Positions 27,406-35,880 of a DNA stretch of 64,000 nucleotides are shown here, one piece after another. Origin of the DNA: Candidatus Nezhaarchaeota archaeon (GTDB lineage Archaea > Thermoproteota > Methanomethylicia > Nezhaarchaeales > WYZ-LMO8). Where the stretch lies: contig JARXPG010000002.1 in assembly GCA_029887785.1 (NCBI GenBank), forward strand, positions 105,368 through 169,367, given 5' to 3'. A program made the position numbers and the translations under genes. The notes under the pieces were generated by a model. It had not been told where the DNA came from, ran no database searches, and was given only the letters and a program-made list of their open reading frames with translations. Numbering within the stretch: the first letter of the stretch is position 1; the number at the start of each line of letters is the position of its first letter.

Positions 27406-28785
27406 CTACCACCTCTGCTTGAAGTGGGGTATCTCTCCTCCTCGAGCAATGAAGTCTTTGGGGGTAAATCTCCCGACATCTAGAACAACAGTCTTCCCAA
27501 GTAGGCCCCCAAAGTCCACCTCGTCTCCAGGCTTTGCACCTGGTACTGGAATGAGCCTTACTCCCAAGCACTTTCCATTGATGACGCCTATCGAAAGCAC
27601 GTCTGATATCAGTCCAGCGATGACCTCAACTGGAGTATCTCCCGGTATGCAGACCATGTCTAAGCCTGTTGAACATATTGAGCATGAAGCTATCAGAGTC
27701 CATATGGATGCTGAGCCTCTCTTGAAGGCTTCGGTTAAGCCTAGATCCTCACTTCCAGGAAGCATGACTCCACTGAAACCTCCAACATTTGTAGCTGCCA
27801 TTGAGCCAGCTCTCTTCAGAGCTTCTGTGAGGAGAGCTAGTGATGTTAGCGTTCCTGGAGCTCCAAAGCTCTCAATACCCATAGCCTCAACTATGTCGGC
27901 AACCGAGTCTCCGATCTTCGGGCTGGGTGCTAATGATAGATCTACTGTGCACAGCTTTATCCCCATCCTCCTCGCTATCTCCCTTCCGATGAACTCGCCA
28001 GCTCTCGTTATCTTGAAGACGGCTCTCTTAATCTCCTCAAGCAGCTCGGTTAAGCTCTTACCTTGACATCTAGATTTGATAGCGTGCTCAAGAACTCCTG
28101 GTCCGCTTATCGCTATGTGTAATGCGACTTCGGGCATGTTATGACCATGGTGGGCTGCTGGTAAGAAGGGGGCGTCCTCAGGCATGTTAGCAAAGACACC
28201 TAGCCTAGTACAACCGATGCCCTTAGATGTTCTACCACTAAGCTCCTTGATTTGCTTTGAGACGTCGAGGATCGAATTAATGTTTATGCCTATCCCTGAT
28301 TGAGCTGCGTTTACTGATGAGAATAGTCTCTCAGTTGAACTTATGACTTCAGCTATGGACGAGATTACAACCATGTCGCCCGGCGTTGCCCCCCTAGCTA
28401 CGTAAGCTGAAAGCCCGCCGACGTAATCAATCCCGCACTCACGAGCTATGTTGTCTATCAGTGAGGAGATCTCAAGGAGCACCTTCATACCGTACTCTAA
28501 GCTAGCGGAGGAGTAAGGTTCGATGAGGATGCTTAGAGGAGTTATTGATAGTCTCTTGTTAACTATTGGGACTTGATAGCGCTCAGCAACCTCATCAACT
28601 ATGCTCGCGAAGCTCGGTAATATCCTCTTAAGCTTCTCCTCTATCTTACTCATCATATTTGAGGGGTTTGAGTCTATGCAGTCCATTAAGCTTAAGCTTA
28701 GAGTAGTAGCTCTGATGTCAAACTTCAAGTACCTTATCATCTCTATGGTTTCAAGTATCTCCGATGGATGGACTACGATCGGCAT
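27406..28785 (-). CDS. UPF0210 (DUF711) family protein
   Basis: A 459-residue cytosolic protein matching the UPF0210/DUF711 family across its length, from RATTLSLSLMDCID near residue 27 to the C-terminal VDFGGLLGKTVVLDVGRF. Conserved small-residue segments such as GFSGVMLPGSEDLGL and IASCSICSTGLDMVCIPGDT are present. The family adopts a glycyl-radical-enzyme-like fold in known structures but its activity is unknown. The gene stands alone, 77 bp downstream of the divergent-free end of the deaminase gene start region, and gives no context clue. Confidence 0.88.
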   Translation of the reverse strand: MPIVVHPSEILETIEMIRYLKFDIRATTLSLSLMDCIDSNPSNMMSKIEEKLKRILPSFASIVDEVAERYQVPIVNKRLSITPLSILIEPYSSASLEYGMKVLLEISSLIDNIARECGIDYVGGLSAYVARGATPGDMVVISSIAEVISSTERLFSSVNAAQSGIGININSILDVSKQIKELSGRTSKGIGCTRLGVFANMPEDAPFLPAAHHGHNMPEVALHIAISGPGVLEHAIKSRCQGKSLTELLEEIKRAVFKITRAGEFIGREIARRMGIKLCTVDLSLAPSPKIGDSVADIVEAMGIESFGAPGTLTSLALLTEALKRAGSMAATNVGGFSGVMLPGSEDLGLTEAFKRGSASIWTLIASCSICSTGLDMVCIPGDTPVEVIAGLISDVLSIGVINGKCLGVRLIPVPGAKPGDEVDFGGLLGKTVVLDVGRFTPKDFIARGGEIPHFKQRW

Positions 28786-29092
28786 GCATCCGCCACCACT
28801 CGATACACCAAGCCTTTGAATTTAAACTTAAATAAAAAGGTCTTGCTCGGAGTGGGCAAGCACTCCCTCTCGTGGAGGCAATTTCGTTAGCACTTCAGAG
28901 ATCTAGGAAAGAGATGACCAAAATCCATCATGCTCATGGTAATGGAACTACAGCTACTTCGGTTTAAGGAAGGAGAGCGCCAAACCTTATGCTGCGATGC
29001 ACCTCAAACCAGTATTGAGCAGAGAGCGATAGCGTGTTAGAACCTCTTGGCCTTGACGTTGACTTCGTAAAATTGCTTGTGCCACTCATTAT
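28786..29092. other. Intergenic 0.3 kb, nothing identified
   Basis: Contains a plausible promoter for the UPF0210 gene close to 28820-28840 (A/T-rich AAACTTAAATAAAAAGG, minus-strand TTTTTATTTAAG). No gene or RNA recognised. Confidence 0.4.
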
Positions 29093-29830
29093 TTATGAAG
29101 ATTGCTTTACTTGTCTTTTAAAGGTGGCTCCGTTGCTTTGAAGAAGCACAAACTCTACTATCTCCAAGACTCCATCTCCGTTGTCTCGATAAGCTATGTA
29201 GTCAGCCTTTTCCTTCAAGGATTGCTCAGCATTAGCTACAGCAGCTTTGAAGTCAGCTATCGCGAAAAGCTCCAAATCTATTTCCGAGTCTCCAATGACT
29301 ATGGTGTAGCCATCAACGTTTAAAAGCTTAAACGCTTCCTTTACCCCAAGCGCCTTACTTACTCCTTCGGGGAGGACAATTACGTATCCCTTGTTGTTTC
29401 TTAAGACCGTTTTCACCTCTAGCTTCGAGATTTCGGGTTTAACTAAATCCATGTACTCAAGCTTGAAAGCTATGGTGTTTTCCTTCTCTTCGATGAATGG
29501 AAGGTGCGCTAGCTTCTTCACGCTAGCTATCCATCGTTCATCAGCGAAGCAGTAGTACACTCCGCTGCTTGGTATATAAACTGAGAGGCCTGCTTCGGTA
29601 ACCCATGCATCGAAGATTCCTTTGAGGTCGGTTCTCTTCGATAAGTACCTTCTATCCCTACCAGTGGCTAGCACCAACGTCCAACCTTGGTTTCTTAAGC
29701 GCAACAACGACTCTTTGATGTACGGCTTTAGAGGGTCGTCGCCACCCCTTGTAAGGGTTTCATCCAGATCCACGACTAAGATCTTACTCGACCTCAACCT
29801 CCAGCCCTCTTGAGGAGAAGCTCCTCGCAA
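29093..29830 (-). CDS. HAD-family sugar-phosphate phosphatase (MPGP/phosphoglycolate phosphatase-like)
   Basis: HAD phosphatase with a type IIB cap, 245 residues. Motif I VDLDETLT puts the nucleophile at Asp21 and the acid at Asp23; motif II is LATGRD; the late motif IGDSEIDLELF near 180 binds magnesium. By sequence alone it is a phosphoglycolate or sugar-phosphate phosphatase. Because it ends an operon that begins with a GpgS-like glycosyltransferase, a glycosyl-3-phosphoglycerate phosphatase role is the best inference. The start at 29830 overlaps the MscS gene by 47 nt; a TTG near 29797, just before SSKILVVDLDE, would reduce this overlap. Confidence 0.82.
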   Translation of the reverse strand: MRGASPQEGWRLRSSKILVVDLDETLTRGGDDPLKPYIKESLLRLRNQGWTLVLATGRDRRYLSKRTDLKGIFDAWVTEAGLSVYIPSSGVYYCFADERWIASVKKLAHLPFIEEKENTIAFKLEYMDLVKPEISKLEVKTVLRNNKGYVIVLPEGVSKALGVKEAFKLLNVDGYTIVIGDSEIDLELFAIADFKAAVANAEQSLKEKADYIAYRDNGDGVLEIVEFVLLQSNGATFKRQVKQSS

Positions 29831-30530
29831 TCTTAGCTACCAGCCACCTTAGCTTCCTCACGTTAACTATTGGAATGCTTACGAGCGCTTCGACTTTGTT
29901 CTCCTTCTCACTAATAGTTAAGACCTCAGGTTCTCCAAACAGTTCAGGCTTTATCTCCATTAAGACCTCTTGAACAGTATTTCTGACCTCTCCTATGCCC
30001 TTCCCATGAAAGGTTAATCTAAGCTCAACGTGCTTCACAATCGATTGCGACTTATTAATGATAGGATTCTTCAGGAAGTACGAATTAGGTACTATTACTA
30101 GGTCACCTTCATAAGTTATGATCTCAGTATCTAATGCCTTAATAGTTCGAACAGTGCCTTCCACGTCACCGACCTTTATTTGATCTCCAACTTTAAACGG
30201 TCTCCTCAGAACTAGGTATAACTCTGAGGTCAAGTTAAGGATTACATCTCTCAAGCCAATGATCAGCAGCACTACGATTATCACAGCAATTGCCGTGAGG
30301 ATCGTCGTCTCCAAACTTAGAATGCTTATGGCAGCAACTACACCTATGAATATGATGAAGTACCGAAAGACCTCAGCTACCCTCTTAGCAAATTCTGCTC
30401 CGAACTTCGATAACACTCGTTCTAAGCTTGAGCGTGCATAGTTACTGATGAAGCATGCCGAGGCTACAGCTATGATAGCCATTACGATCCTTAGAAGGAG
30501 GTTTATCATTGGTTCCGAAAGCTCAAACAA
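29784..30530 (-). CDS. mscS: MscS-family mechanosensitive channel
   Basis: Small-conductance mechanosensitive channel, 248 residues. Three hydrophobic spans (about residues 8-30, 48-68, 72-98) are followed by the cytosolic beta domain with the hallmark FKVGDQIKVGDVEGTV and the LVIVPNSYFLKNPI segment. The third, pore-lining span is rich in small aliphatic residues. Such channels release solutes upon hypo-osmotic shock. It is packed in one operon with a TrkA-type protein (3 nt apart) and a GpgS-like enzyme, an osmotic-stress set. Confidence 0.92.
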   Translation of the reverse strand: MFELSEPMINLLLRIVMAIIAVASACFISNYARSSLERVLSKFGAEFAKRVAEVFRYFIIFIGVVAAISILSLETTILTAIAVIIVVLLIIGLRDVILNLTSELYLVLRRPFKVGDQIKVGDVEGTVRTIKALDTEIITYEGDLVIVPNSYFLKNPIINKSQSIVKHVELRLTFHGKGIGEVRNTVQEVLMEIKPELFGEPEVLTISEKENKVEALVSIPIVNVRKLRWLVAKIARSFSSRGLEVEVE

Positions 30531-30533
30531 TTC

Positions 30534-31184
30534 TTATCCCTCCACAATTCTTAATAGTCTCTTAACCTTCTCCTCATATCCAACTACGTAAGCTCTCCAT
30601 CCAACGTCGACCTCATCAATAGAGTTCGTTATCTCGCCTACTGGAGATACGAAGAGAGCAGTTAGGTCACGGTTCTTAGCCATCTCCTTCTTAAGTTGAG
30701 AAAGAAGTCGTCTATCACCCACCTTTATCGATACTACTTGAACTCCGGTTCTATGAAAGCTGTATAAAATGTTTACCTTGGCATCCAAGATCTCTGAAAG
30801 CTCTATTGGTATCATTTTGTAGGGATTAACTATGAAGGTTATCCCTTCTTTCAAGAAGATTTCAGCATTAAGTGGGTTGTTGATTATCGTTATTACTAGT
30901 GGAATGTTGCTCTCCTTAGCTACTTTGCAGTATCGAAGATTTAGTGAGTCGCTTTCTGTAGCAGCTACGACCGCGTCTAGGATTCTACCATTAGCTCTGA
31001 TGTATCCCTCCACTTCATCGATATCTAGCTGAATCATCTCCGCAAAGGGGAATAGTTTTGAGAGAACGTAGACCTTTTCGCTCGTAAACTCAACTATTAT
31101 GAGCTTCCCGCTAAGATCTATCTTCCTAATGGTCTCTGCCGCAAAGTAAGCTGAGTGCCCCCCTCCAATTAGTAAGACCCTCAA
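30534..31184 (-). CDS. TrkA-type NAD-binding protein with C-terminal RCK domain
   Basis: A 216-residue soluble protein. The N-terminal Rossmann fold begins with VLLIGGGHSAYFAAETI (a GxGxxA-type nucleotide loop) and shows LDAVVAATESDSLN, as in TrkA-N domains. The last 75 residues (QVVSIKVGDRRLLSQLKKE...) form a TrkA-C/RCK-C domain. These proteins gate potassium channels or transporters in response to nucleotides or ions. No potassium channel gene is adjacent; it may act on MscS downstream or a distant transporter. Its start overlaps the glycosyltransferase stop by 4 nt. Confidence 0.85.
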   Translation of the reverse strand: MRVLLIGGGHSAYFAAETIRKIDLSGKLIIVEFTSEKVYVLSKLFPFAEMIQLDIDEVEGYIRANGRILDAVVAATESDSLNLRYCKVAKESNIPLVITIINNPLNAEIFLKEGITFIVNPYKMIPIELSEILDAKVNILYSFHRTGVQVVSIKVGDRRLLSQLKKEMAKNRDLTALFVSPVGEITNSIDEVDVGWRAYVVGYEEKVKRLLRIVEG

Positions 31185-31924
31185 ATGAACTCCCCATCAA
31201 CTTCGGGCTTCAAGTCGAGACTCTTAACGCTCTTTAAGTACTTCTCGGCCCAGTAGACATCTATTTTACGGTCCCTAATAGCTCTTTTCAATATAGCTTC
31301 TGCGACCTCATAGGCCATATCCGTTAACGCGTGCAGGGGTTTCATCTCATGGTCCTTGTATCCAAGATCCTTCTCAACGATCTTTGCTCCAAGCTTGTAA
31401 AAATCAATTAGCAAACCTACGTCCACACCCCACCCTCTTTCAAACTCTACCTTGTAGAACAACTTCCTTAATCCAGCAATCTCACCACTCAAAGGCTGCT
31501 TGAACTTCGCCAGCTCAGGATAAAACATCCTTAAAAGAGGTTTAGCAACTAACTCCGTAACTCTCCCAGCAGCTCTATCGAAACACCCTTTCACGAACTC
31601 TGCCCACCCATTAATTAATGGTTCAGCTAAACTTTCAATGAAGTCTGGAGTCAGGTTCTTAATGTCTATATCTAGAAAGACCAAAATATCTCCTTCCGCA
31701 AGATAGGCTCCATCCCGCATGGCTATGCCCTTACCTGGATAAACCAAGTTGCTTTGAACTATGACCTTAGCACCCTCTTTTCTGGAGACTTCAACAGTCC
31801 TATCACTGCTACCGCCATCAACAACTATCACTTCCATTACATGCTTTGCCTTAAAAGCTGTCTTTACAGCCCTCTTAACGTATTCCTCCCTATTCTTCAC
31901 TGGAAAAATTACGGAGACGGCCAT
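31181..31924 (-). CDS. GpgS-like glycosyltransferase (glucosyl-3-phosphoglycerate synthase type)
   Basis: GT-A fold glycosyltransferase of 247 residues. N-terminal VSVIFPVKNREEYV, EVIVVDGGSSDRT and the metal-binding FLDIDI (DxD) are present. The segment KQPLSGEIAGLRKLFYKVEFERGWGVDVGLLIDFYKLGAK is the feature that sets apart the GpgS/GT81 group, which joins NDP-glucose to 3-phosphoglycerate as the first step to the compatible solute glucosylglycerate. A dolichol-phosphate sugar synthase is less likely, since no membrane domain exists. First gene of the osmoadaptation-like operon. The plus-strand base composition just upstream (A/T-rich, 31925-31950) fits a promoter. Confidence 0.82.
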   Translation of the reverse strand: MAVSVIFPVKNREEYVKRAVKTAFKAKHVMEVIVVDGGSSDRTVEVSRKEGAKVIVQSNLVYPGKGIAMRDGAYLAEGDILVFLDIDIKNLTPDFIESLAEPLINGWAEFVKGCFDRAAGRVTELVAKPLLRMFYPELAKFKQPLSGEIAGLRKLFYKVEFERGWGVDVGLLIDFYKLGAKIVEKDLGYKDHEMKPLHALTDMAYEVAEAILKRAIRDRKIDVYWAEKYLKSVKSLDLKPEVDGEFI

Positions 31925-32125
31925 GATAACATCCTAAATAATATTATAAAAGTAGGGATACATAAATTGCTACTTCAGGAAGCTCAAGTGCATGTACTAG
32001 GGTTTAGACGCACTTAACTTACATCATTTATGTTGCTCGTAGCTTTAACTAAAAGTCTACTAATACAAGGTTTAAATATTGATAGTCGTAATTCGTGAAT
32101 TTAAGGTATTGATCAGGGTGAATTA

Positions 32126-32538
32126 ATGAAGTATCAAGAGTTGACTTGCATTGTCTGTCCGCGTAGCTGTCTTGCCCATGAAGAGGCTTGCTCTACCAAT
32201 AGATCCAAGAGAGCTATCAACCGACCCAGAGGTAGGTAAGAGGTACGTGGAGGACCCATTGGTGTTTAAGGATCCAACGATAAAGCTCTTAGCCGAACTT
32301 GTAGGAGCTTCTCGTAGAGTGTGGAGGTACAGAGAAGATAGCTGTCCCAACGTTAATACTGCATGGAGCTGACGACAAGATAGTACCTGTAGAAGCATCA
32401 AAGAGACTCTACAGTGCTTTAAAAATCCAGGATAAGGTATTAAAGGTCTACCCCAACATGAAGCACGAGATCTTAAATGAAAGAGCAAAGCAGGAAGTCT
32501 TAAATGACATATTAAATTGGCTTCAAGACTGCAAATAA
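32126..32538 (+). pseudogene. Degraded chimera: DUF1667-like start joined to a lysophospholipase/lipase 3' part
   Basis: The first 15 codons from ATG 32126 read MKYQELTCIVCPRSC, like the N-terminus of DUF1667 proteins, with AGGGTG as ribosome site. From about 32170 a different frame encodes alpha/beta hydrolase sequence (ALPIDPRELSTDPEVGKRYVEDPLVFKDP), and from about 32335 a third frame encodes its C-terminus, including the catalytic aspartate (LILHGADDKIVP) and histidine (NMKHEI). The nucleophilic serine region is missing. So an N-terminal deletion joined two genes, and the lipase part has a further frameshift. Not functional as a hydrolase. Confidence 0.65.
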
Positions 32539-32673
32539 ATCATTCCTCTACTCGAACTACGTGAAGTTTATTTAAGCAATCAATCAGATCAATTATTCGA
32601 TTGGACGTTGAGATCATGCTGTGTTGCAATCAACCTGGGCGCACTTTAAATTGATGAAACATCGGTTACTTAG

Positions 32674-32961
32674 TCACACTCTGTGCATAGCTTTAAATAT
32701 GTCGGAGTGCTGAACGAAGACCTCAACTCCTAGTTCCTTAGCTTTAACTTCAAGCTTTTCTCTAAGCTCATTTAGGCTGCACTTAGCCTTGCTCATATCA
32801 GCAATCATTATCATAGCGAAGAAGCCCCTCAAAACTGTTTGACTTATGTCCTCGATGTTCACGTTAAAGCTAGCCAAGACACTTGAAATCCCAGCAACTA
32901 TGCCAGGCTTATCAACACCTATGACCGTGATCACTATGAGGTCCTTATCATGAGACTGCAT
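32674..32961 (-). CDS. ACT-domain protein (UPF0237)
   Basis: A 95-residue stand-alone ACT domain, beginning LIVITVIGVDKPGIVAGISSVLASFNVNIEDISQ and continuing with FAMIMIADMS, the UPF0237 pattern. ACT domains bind amino acids or similar small ligands and regulate enzymes or transcription. It is transcribed divergently from the peptide importer operon, about 215 bp apart, so a role in sensing amino acids is possible but not shown. Confidence 0.9.
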   Translation of the reverse strand: MQSHDKDLIVITVIGVDKPGIVAGISSVLASFNVNIEDISQTVLRGFFAMIMIADMSKAKCSLNELREKLEVKAKELGVEVFVQHSDIFKAMHRV

Positions 32962-33141
32962 ATTTTACACCACAATAAGCAAATTAAGCATCTTTAAAAT
33001 TTTAAATGCTTTGAGAAGGTAATGCTGAACACAGCGAGACGAAGAGAAGATAATTAATGAAAATTAAGAGAACCTTAGTGCAATAGGGCTCACGTACTAT
33101 ATTATGAAATATTTTAGCTGGATCTTAAAGTTTAAAAGATT

Positions 33142-33162
33142 AGCATCCTATAAAAGGATGCT
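33142..33162 (+). promoter_or_regulatory. Palindromic operator overlapping the peptide-importer promoter
   Basis: A perfect 8-bp inverted repeat AGCATCCT / AGGATGCT with spacer ATAAA, so that the centre reads CCTATAAAAGG, itself a possible TATA box. A second TATA-like TTTAAAAG is at 33131-33138. In either case the palindrome sits on the core promoter, where a bound dimer would block transcription. The same half-site recurs at the promoter region 55813-55866. Confidence 0.6.
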
Positions 33163-33179
33163 GAAAAGACGGTGATTTG

Positions 33180-35756
33180 ATGAAAAGAAATGTTGGAATG
33201 CCCCTACTTATGATCTTCTTACTGGCCTTCAACGTTTTCGCAACAGCGTCGATATCAGTTTTAGCTGAAAGCGGTCCAGCAACAGATATCATTGAGTTTA
33301 GGAGAGTTCCTGTGGACTTGGCGGCTCAAGCATTAAAGGCTGGTGAGATAGACTACTACATTTTCGGGTTAAGGCCAGCTCAAGCTGAGACATTGAAAGG
33401 TGATCCAGATATAACTCTATACTATGCACCTGCCGCTATGGTCAGCATCTTACTGAATCCAGCACCAGCACCAAAAGGATCATTAAATCCATTTTCAATA
33501 AGAGAAGTAAGGTTCGCATTGAATTACCTAATTGATAGGGACTACGTCGTTAATCAAATATATAAAGGATTTGCAGCTCCAATGGTAACGTTCCTCTCTC
33601 AATACGATCCAGACTACGTAACGATTTACGATATCATAGCTAAGTACGACTTTAAGTACGATCCAGTGACCGCTGCCGCCATAATCGATAGAGCATTGAC
33701 TAAGGCTGGAGCTAGTAAAGTTGAAGGAAAGTGGTACTACAACGGAAGTCCAATAGTTATAAACTTCATTATAAGAATAGAAGATGAAAGGAGAGAGATA
33801 GGTGACATGCTCGCCTCAGCACTCGAGAGCGTGGGCTTCACTGTTAACAGGCTTTACATGGCTTTTGGGCAAGCAATACCAATAGTATACGGCACTGACC
33901 CTGCGGAATTACAATGGCATCTATACACTGAGGGCTGGGGGAAGTCAGTCCCTGAAAAGTATGACTATTCAACCATCAACCAATTTGGTGCACCATGGTA
34001 CGGTTGGATGCCAGGTTGGCAAGAGGCCGGATATTGGCAATACGAGAATTCTACAATAGATGAGCTTGGAAAGAAGATTTACATGGGAATCTTCAATAGT
34101 AAGAATGAGAGAGATGAACTCTACAGGAAAGCCACAGAGATGATAATTCAAGAATCCGTAAGAATTTGGGTTGCTACAAGGCTTGAAGTACATCCAGCCA
34201 AGAAGGAGGTTAGCGGGTTAACAGAGGATGTGGGAACTGGACTTAGATCGCCCCTTAATCCACGAGAAGTCTACATACCTGGTAAAACTACCGTGAAGAT
34301 TGGTCACCTATGGATTCATACGGAAAGTAGCGCCTGGAATCCTATAGGTGGACACAACGATGTGTACAGCGTAGACATATGGAGAGCTATACATGATCCA
34401 TTTATGTGGAGACATCCATTTAGTGGGGCACCTATTCCATTCAGATGGAATTACAAGGTTACAACGGCTGGACCGACAGGCTCTCTGCCAGTCCCAGAAG
34501 ATGCCATAATATGGGATGCAGTCTCTGACACGTGGAAGACTGTAGGTAAGGGTGTAACTGCAAAAAGCAAGGTCGTATTCGACTTATCAAAGTACGTGGG
34601 TTCAAAGTGGCACAATGGTCAGCCAATAACTTGGGCTGACGTTCTGTACGCAATATATCAAGCCTTTGAGATAGCTTATGATCCGGTGAAGAGCTCTATT
34701 GAGTCCTCTATAGCGGCAACACTTAGTGAAACACTTAAGCTCTTTAAAGGCTTTAGAATAGTGGATGAGAAGTACCTAGAGGTTTACGTGGACTATTGGC
34801 ACTTTAGTGACGACTACATAGCCGAGTATGCTGTCATTCCAGGAGGACATTACCCGTGGGAATTACTTGCCGCCATGGACAAGGTAGTCTTCGAAGACAA
34901 AGCAGCCATGTACTCGCAGAGCGCCTCTAAGAGCTATGGCGTTCCATGGCTTTCAGTTAATTTAAAGTTGCACGCTGAGCTGGTTAAAACAGCATTAGAG
35001 AAAATGAAGTTCAGCGATTATGAAAAAATCTTTAATGTAAGGGGCAAGGCCTATGCAACCGAGACAGAGTTTGAGGCTAGAAGAGCAGCTGACGTTGCAT
35101 GGTTCAACGATAAAGGTCACTTAGTTATCAGCGACGGGCCATTCTACTTGAATATATTCGACCCGGTAGCGCAATACGCTCAACTCAAAGCTTTTAGAGA
35201 TCCAAGCTACCCGTTCTCAAAGGGTGATTGGTTCTTTGGTAAACCAGAACCCCCCAAGGTAGTTAGCATGGGAGTGCCACTCGTTGTTCCTGGTGGAGCT
35301 GCATCGATAATCATAGAGGTTCAAGGACCACCACCTCTTGGAGTAAAGTACTTAATCAAAAACCCAATAACAGGAGACATAGTAAGTCTTGGAGATGCTG
35401 AAGCCTTAACAGCGTCGAAGTTTGTTATTAGGATGTCGCCGACGTTCACAGAAGCTTTAGAGCCAGGGCTATATGAGTTGATCATAGCTACGTATAGCGA
35501 GCAAGTTGCGTTTGTAGGCACATCCAAGACGTACTTCGACGTCTTTAATGTACGACCTTTAGAATCCACTTTCCGGGATGTTGGAACAGCATTGTCCCAA
35601 GAGATAGCGAAAGTAAGTAGTGCTCTAGACTCATTAGCTCAAGGTCTGAGCGCCCTCTCAGCGCAAGCAAGTAACGTATTGATGATGCTCATCGTCGTAG
35701 CGGTACTCGTCGTAGTAGGTATAGTGGTCAGTAGCATAAGTCTTCGAAGACGTTAA
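33180..35756 (+). CDS. ABC transporter substrate-binding protein, family 5 (peptide/oligosaccharide)
   Basis: Extracellular solute-binding protein of the DppA/OppA class, about 858 residues, longer than typical bacterial members (about 550). It has a signal peptide (about 1-30, ending SVLAES), a SBP_bac_5 core with FSIREVRFALNYLIDRDYVV near residue 105, a second half with KSKVVFDLSKYVGSKWHNGQPITWADVLYA near 465, a linker, and a C-terminal membrane anchor (LMMLIVVAVLVVVGIVVSSISLRRR). The anchor replaces a lipid anchor, common in archaea. ATG 33180 has GGTGAT four bases upstream; the preceding TTG is less likely. It feeds the permeases that follow. Confidence 0.9.
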   Translation: MKRNVGMPLLMIFLLAFNVFATASISVLAESGPATDIIEFRRVPVDLAAQALKAGEIDYYIFGLRPAQAETLKGDPDITLYYAPAAMVSILLNPAPAPKGSLNPFSIREVRFALNYLIDRDYVVNQIYKGFAAPMVTFLSQYDPDYVTIYDIIAKYDFKYDPVTAAAIIDRALTKAGASKVEGKWYYNGSPIVINFIIRIEDERREIGDMLASALESVGFTVNRLYMAFGQAIPIVYGTDPAELQWHLYTEGWGKSVPEKYDYSTINQFGAPWYGWMPGWQEAGYWQYENSTIDELGKKIYMGIFNSKNERDELYRKATEMIIQESVRIWVATRLEVHPAKKEVSGLTEDVGTGLRSPLNPREVYIPGKTTVKIGHLWIHTESSAWNPIGGHNDVYSVDIWRAIHDPFMWRHPFSGAPIPFRWNYKVTTAGPTGSLPVPEDAIIWDAVSDTWKTVGKGVTAKSKVVFDLSKYVGSKWHNGQPITWADVLYAIYQAFEIAYDPVKSSIESSIAATLSETLKLFKGFRIVDEKYLEVYVDYWHFSDDYIAEYAVIPGGHYPWELLAAMDKVVFEDKAAMYSQSASKSYGVPWLSVNLKLHAELVKTALEKMKFSDYEKIFNVRGKAYATETEFEARRAADVAWFNDKGHLVISDGPFYLNIFDPVAQYAQLKAFRDPSYPFSKGDWFFGKPEPPKVVSMGVPLVVPGGAASIIIEVQGPPPLGVKYLIKNPITGDIVSLGDAEALTASKFVIRMSPTFTEALEPGLYELIIATYSEQVAFVGTSKTYFDVFNVRPLESTFRDVGTALSQEIAKVSSALDSLAQGLSALSAQASNVLMMLIVVAVLVVVGIVVSSISLRRR

Positions 35757-35811
35757 AAGTTTAACTCCTTATTTTATTTCATCCCTTTTTCCTTTTGTAC
35801 TTAAAGAAAAC

Positions 35812-35819
35812 TTTATATT
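35812..35819 (+). promoter_or_regulatory. Candidate TATA box for the permease/ATPase genes
   Basis: TTTATATT preceded by AAAGAAAAC, a good TFB/TATA combination, about 65 nt before the TTG start of the first permease and after a T-rich tract at 35770-35797 that could terminate the binding-protein transcript. This suggests the binding-protein gene and the membrane genes have separate promoters. Confidence 0.45.
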
Positions 35820-35880
35820 TCAAACATGTTCGCAGAGCGCTATATAGTGCTGCACCTTAAGCATGACAAGGTGTTAATGC

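Noticed and set aside
27419..28066. A 215-codon frame opposite the UPF0210 gene
   Set aside because: Shadow of a well-recognised family protein on the other strand.
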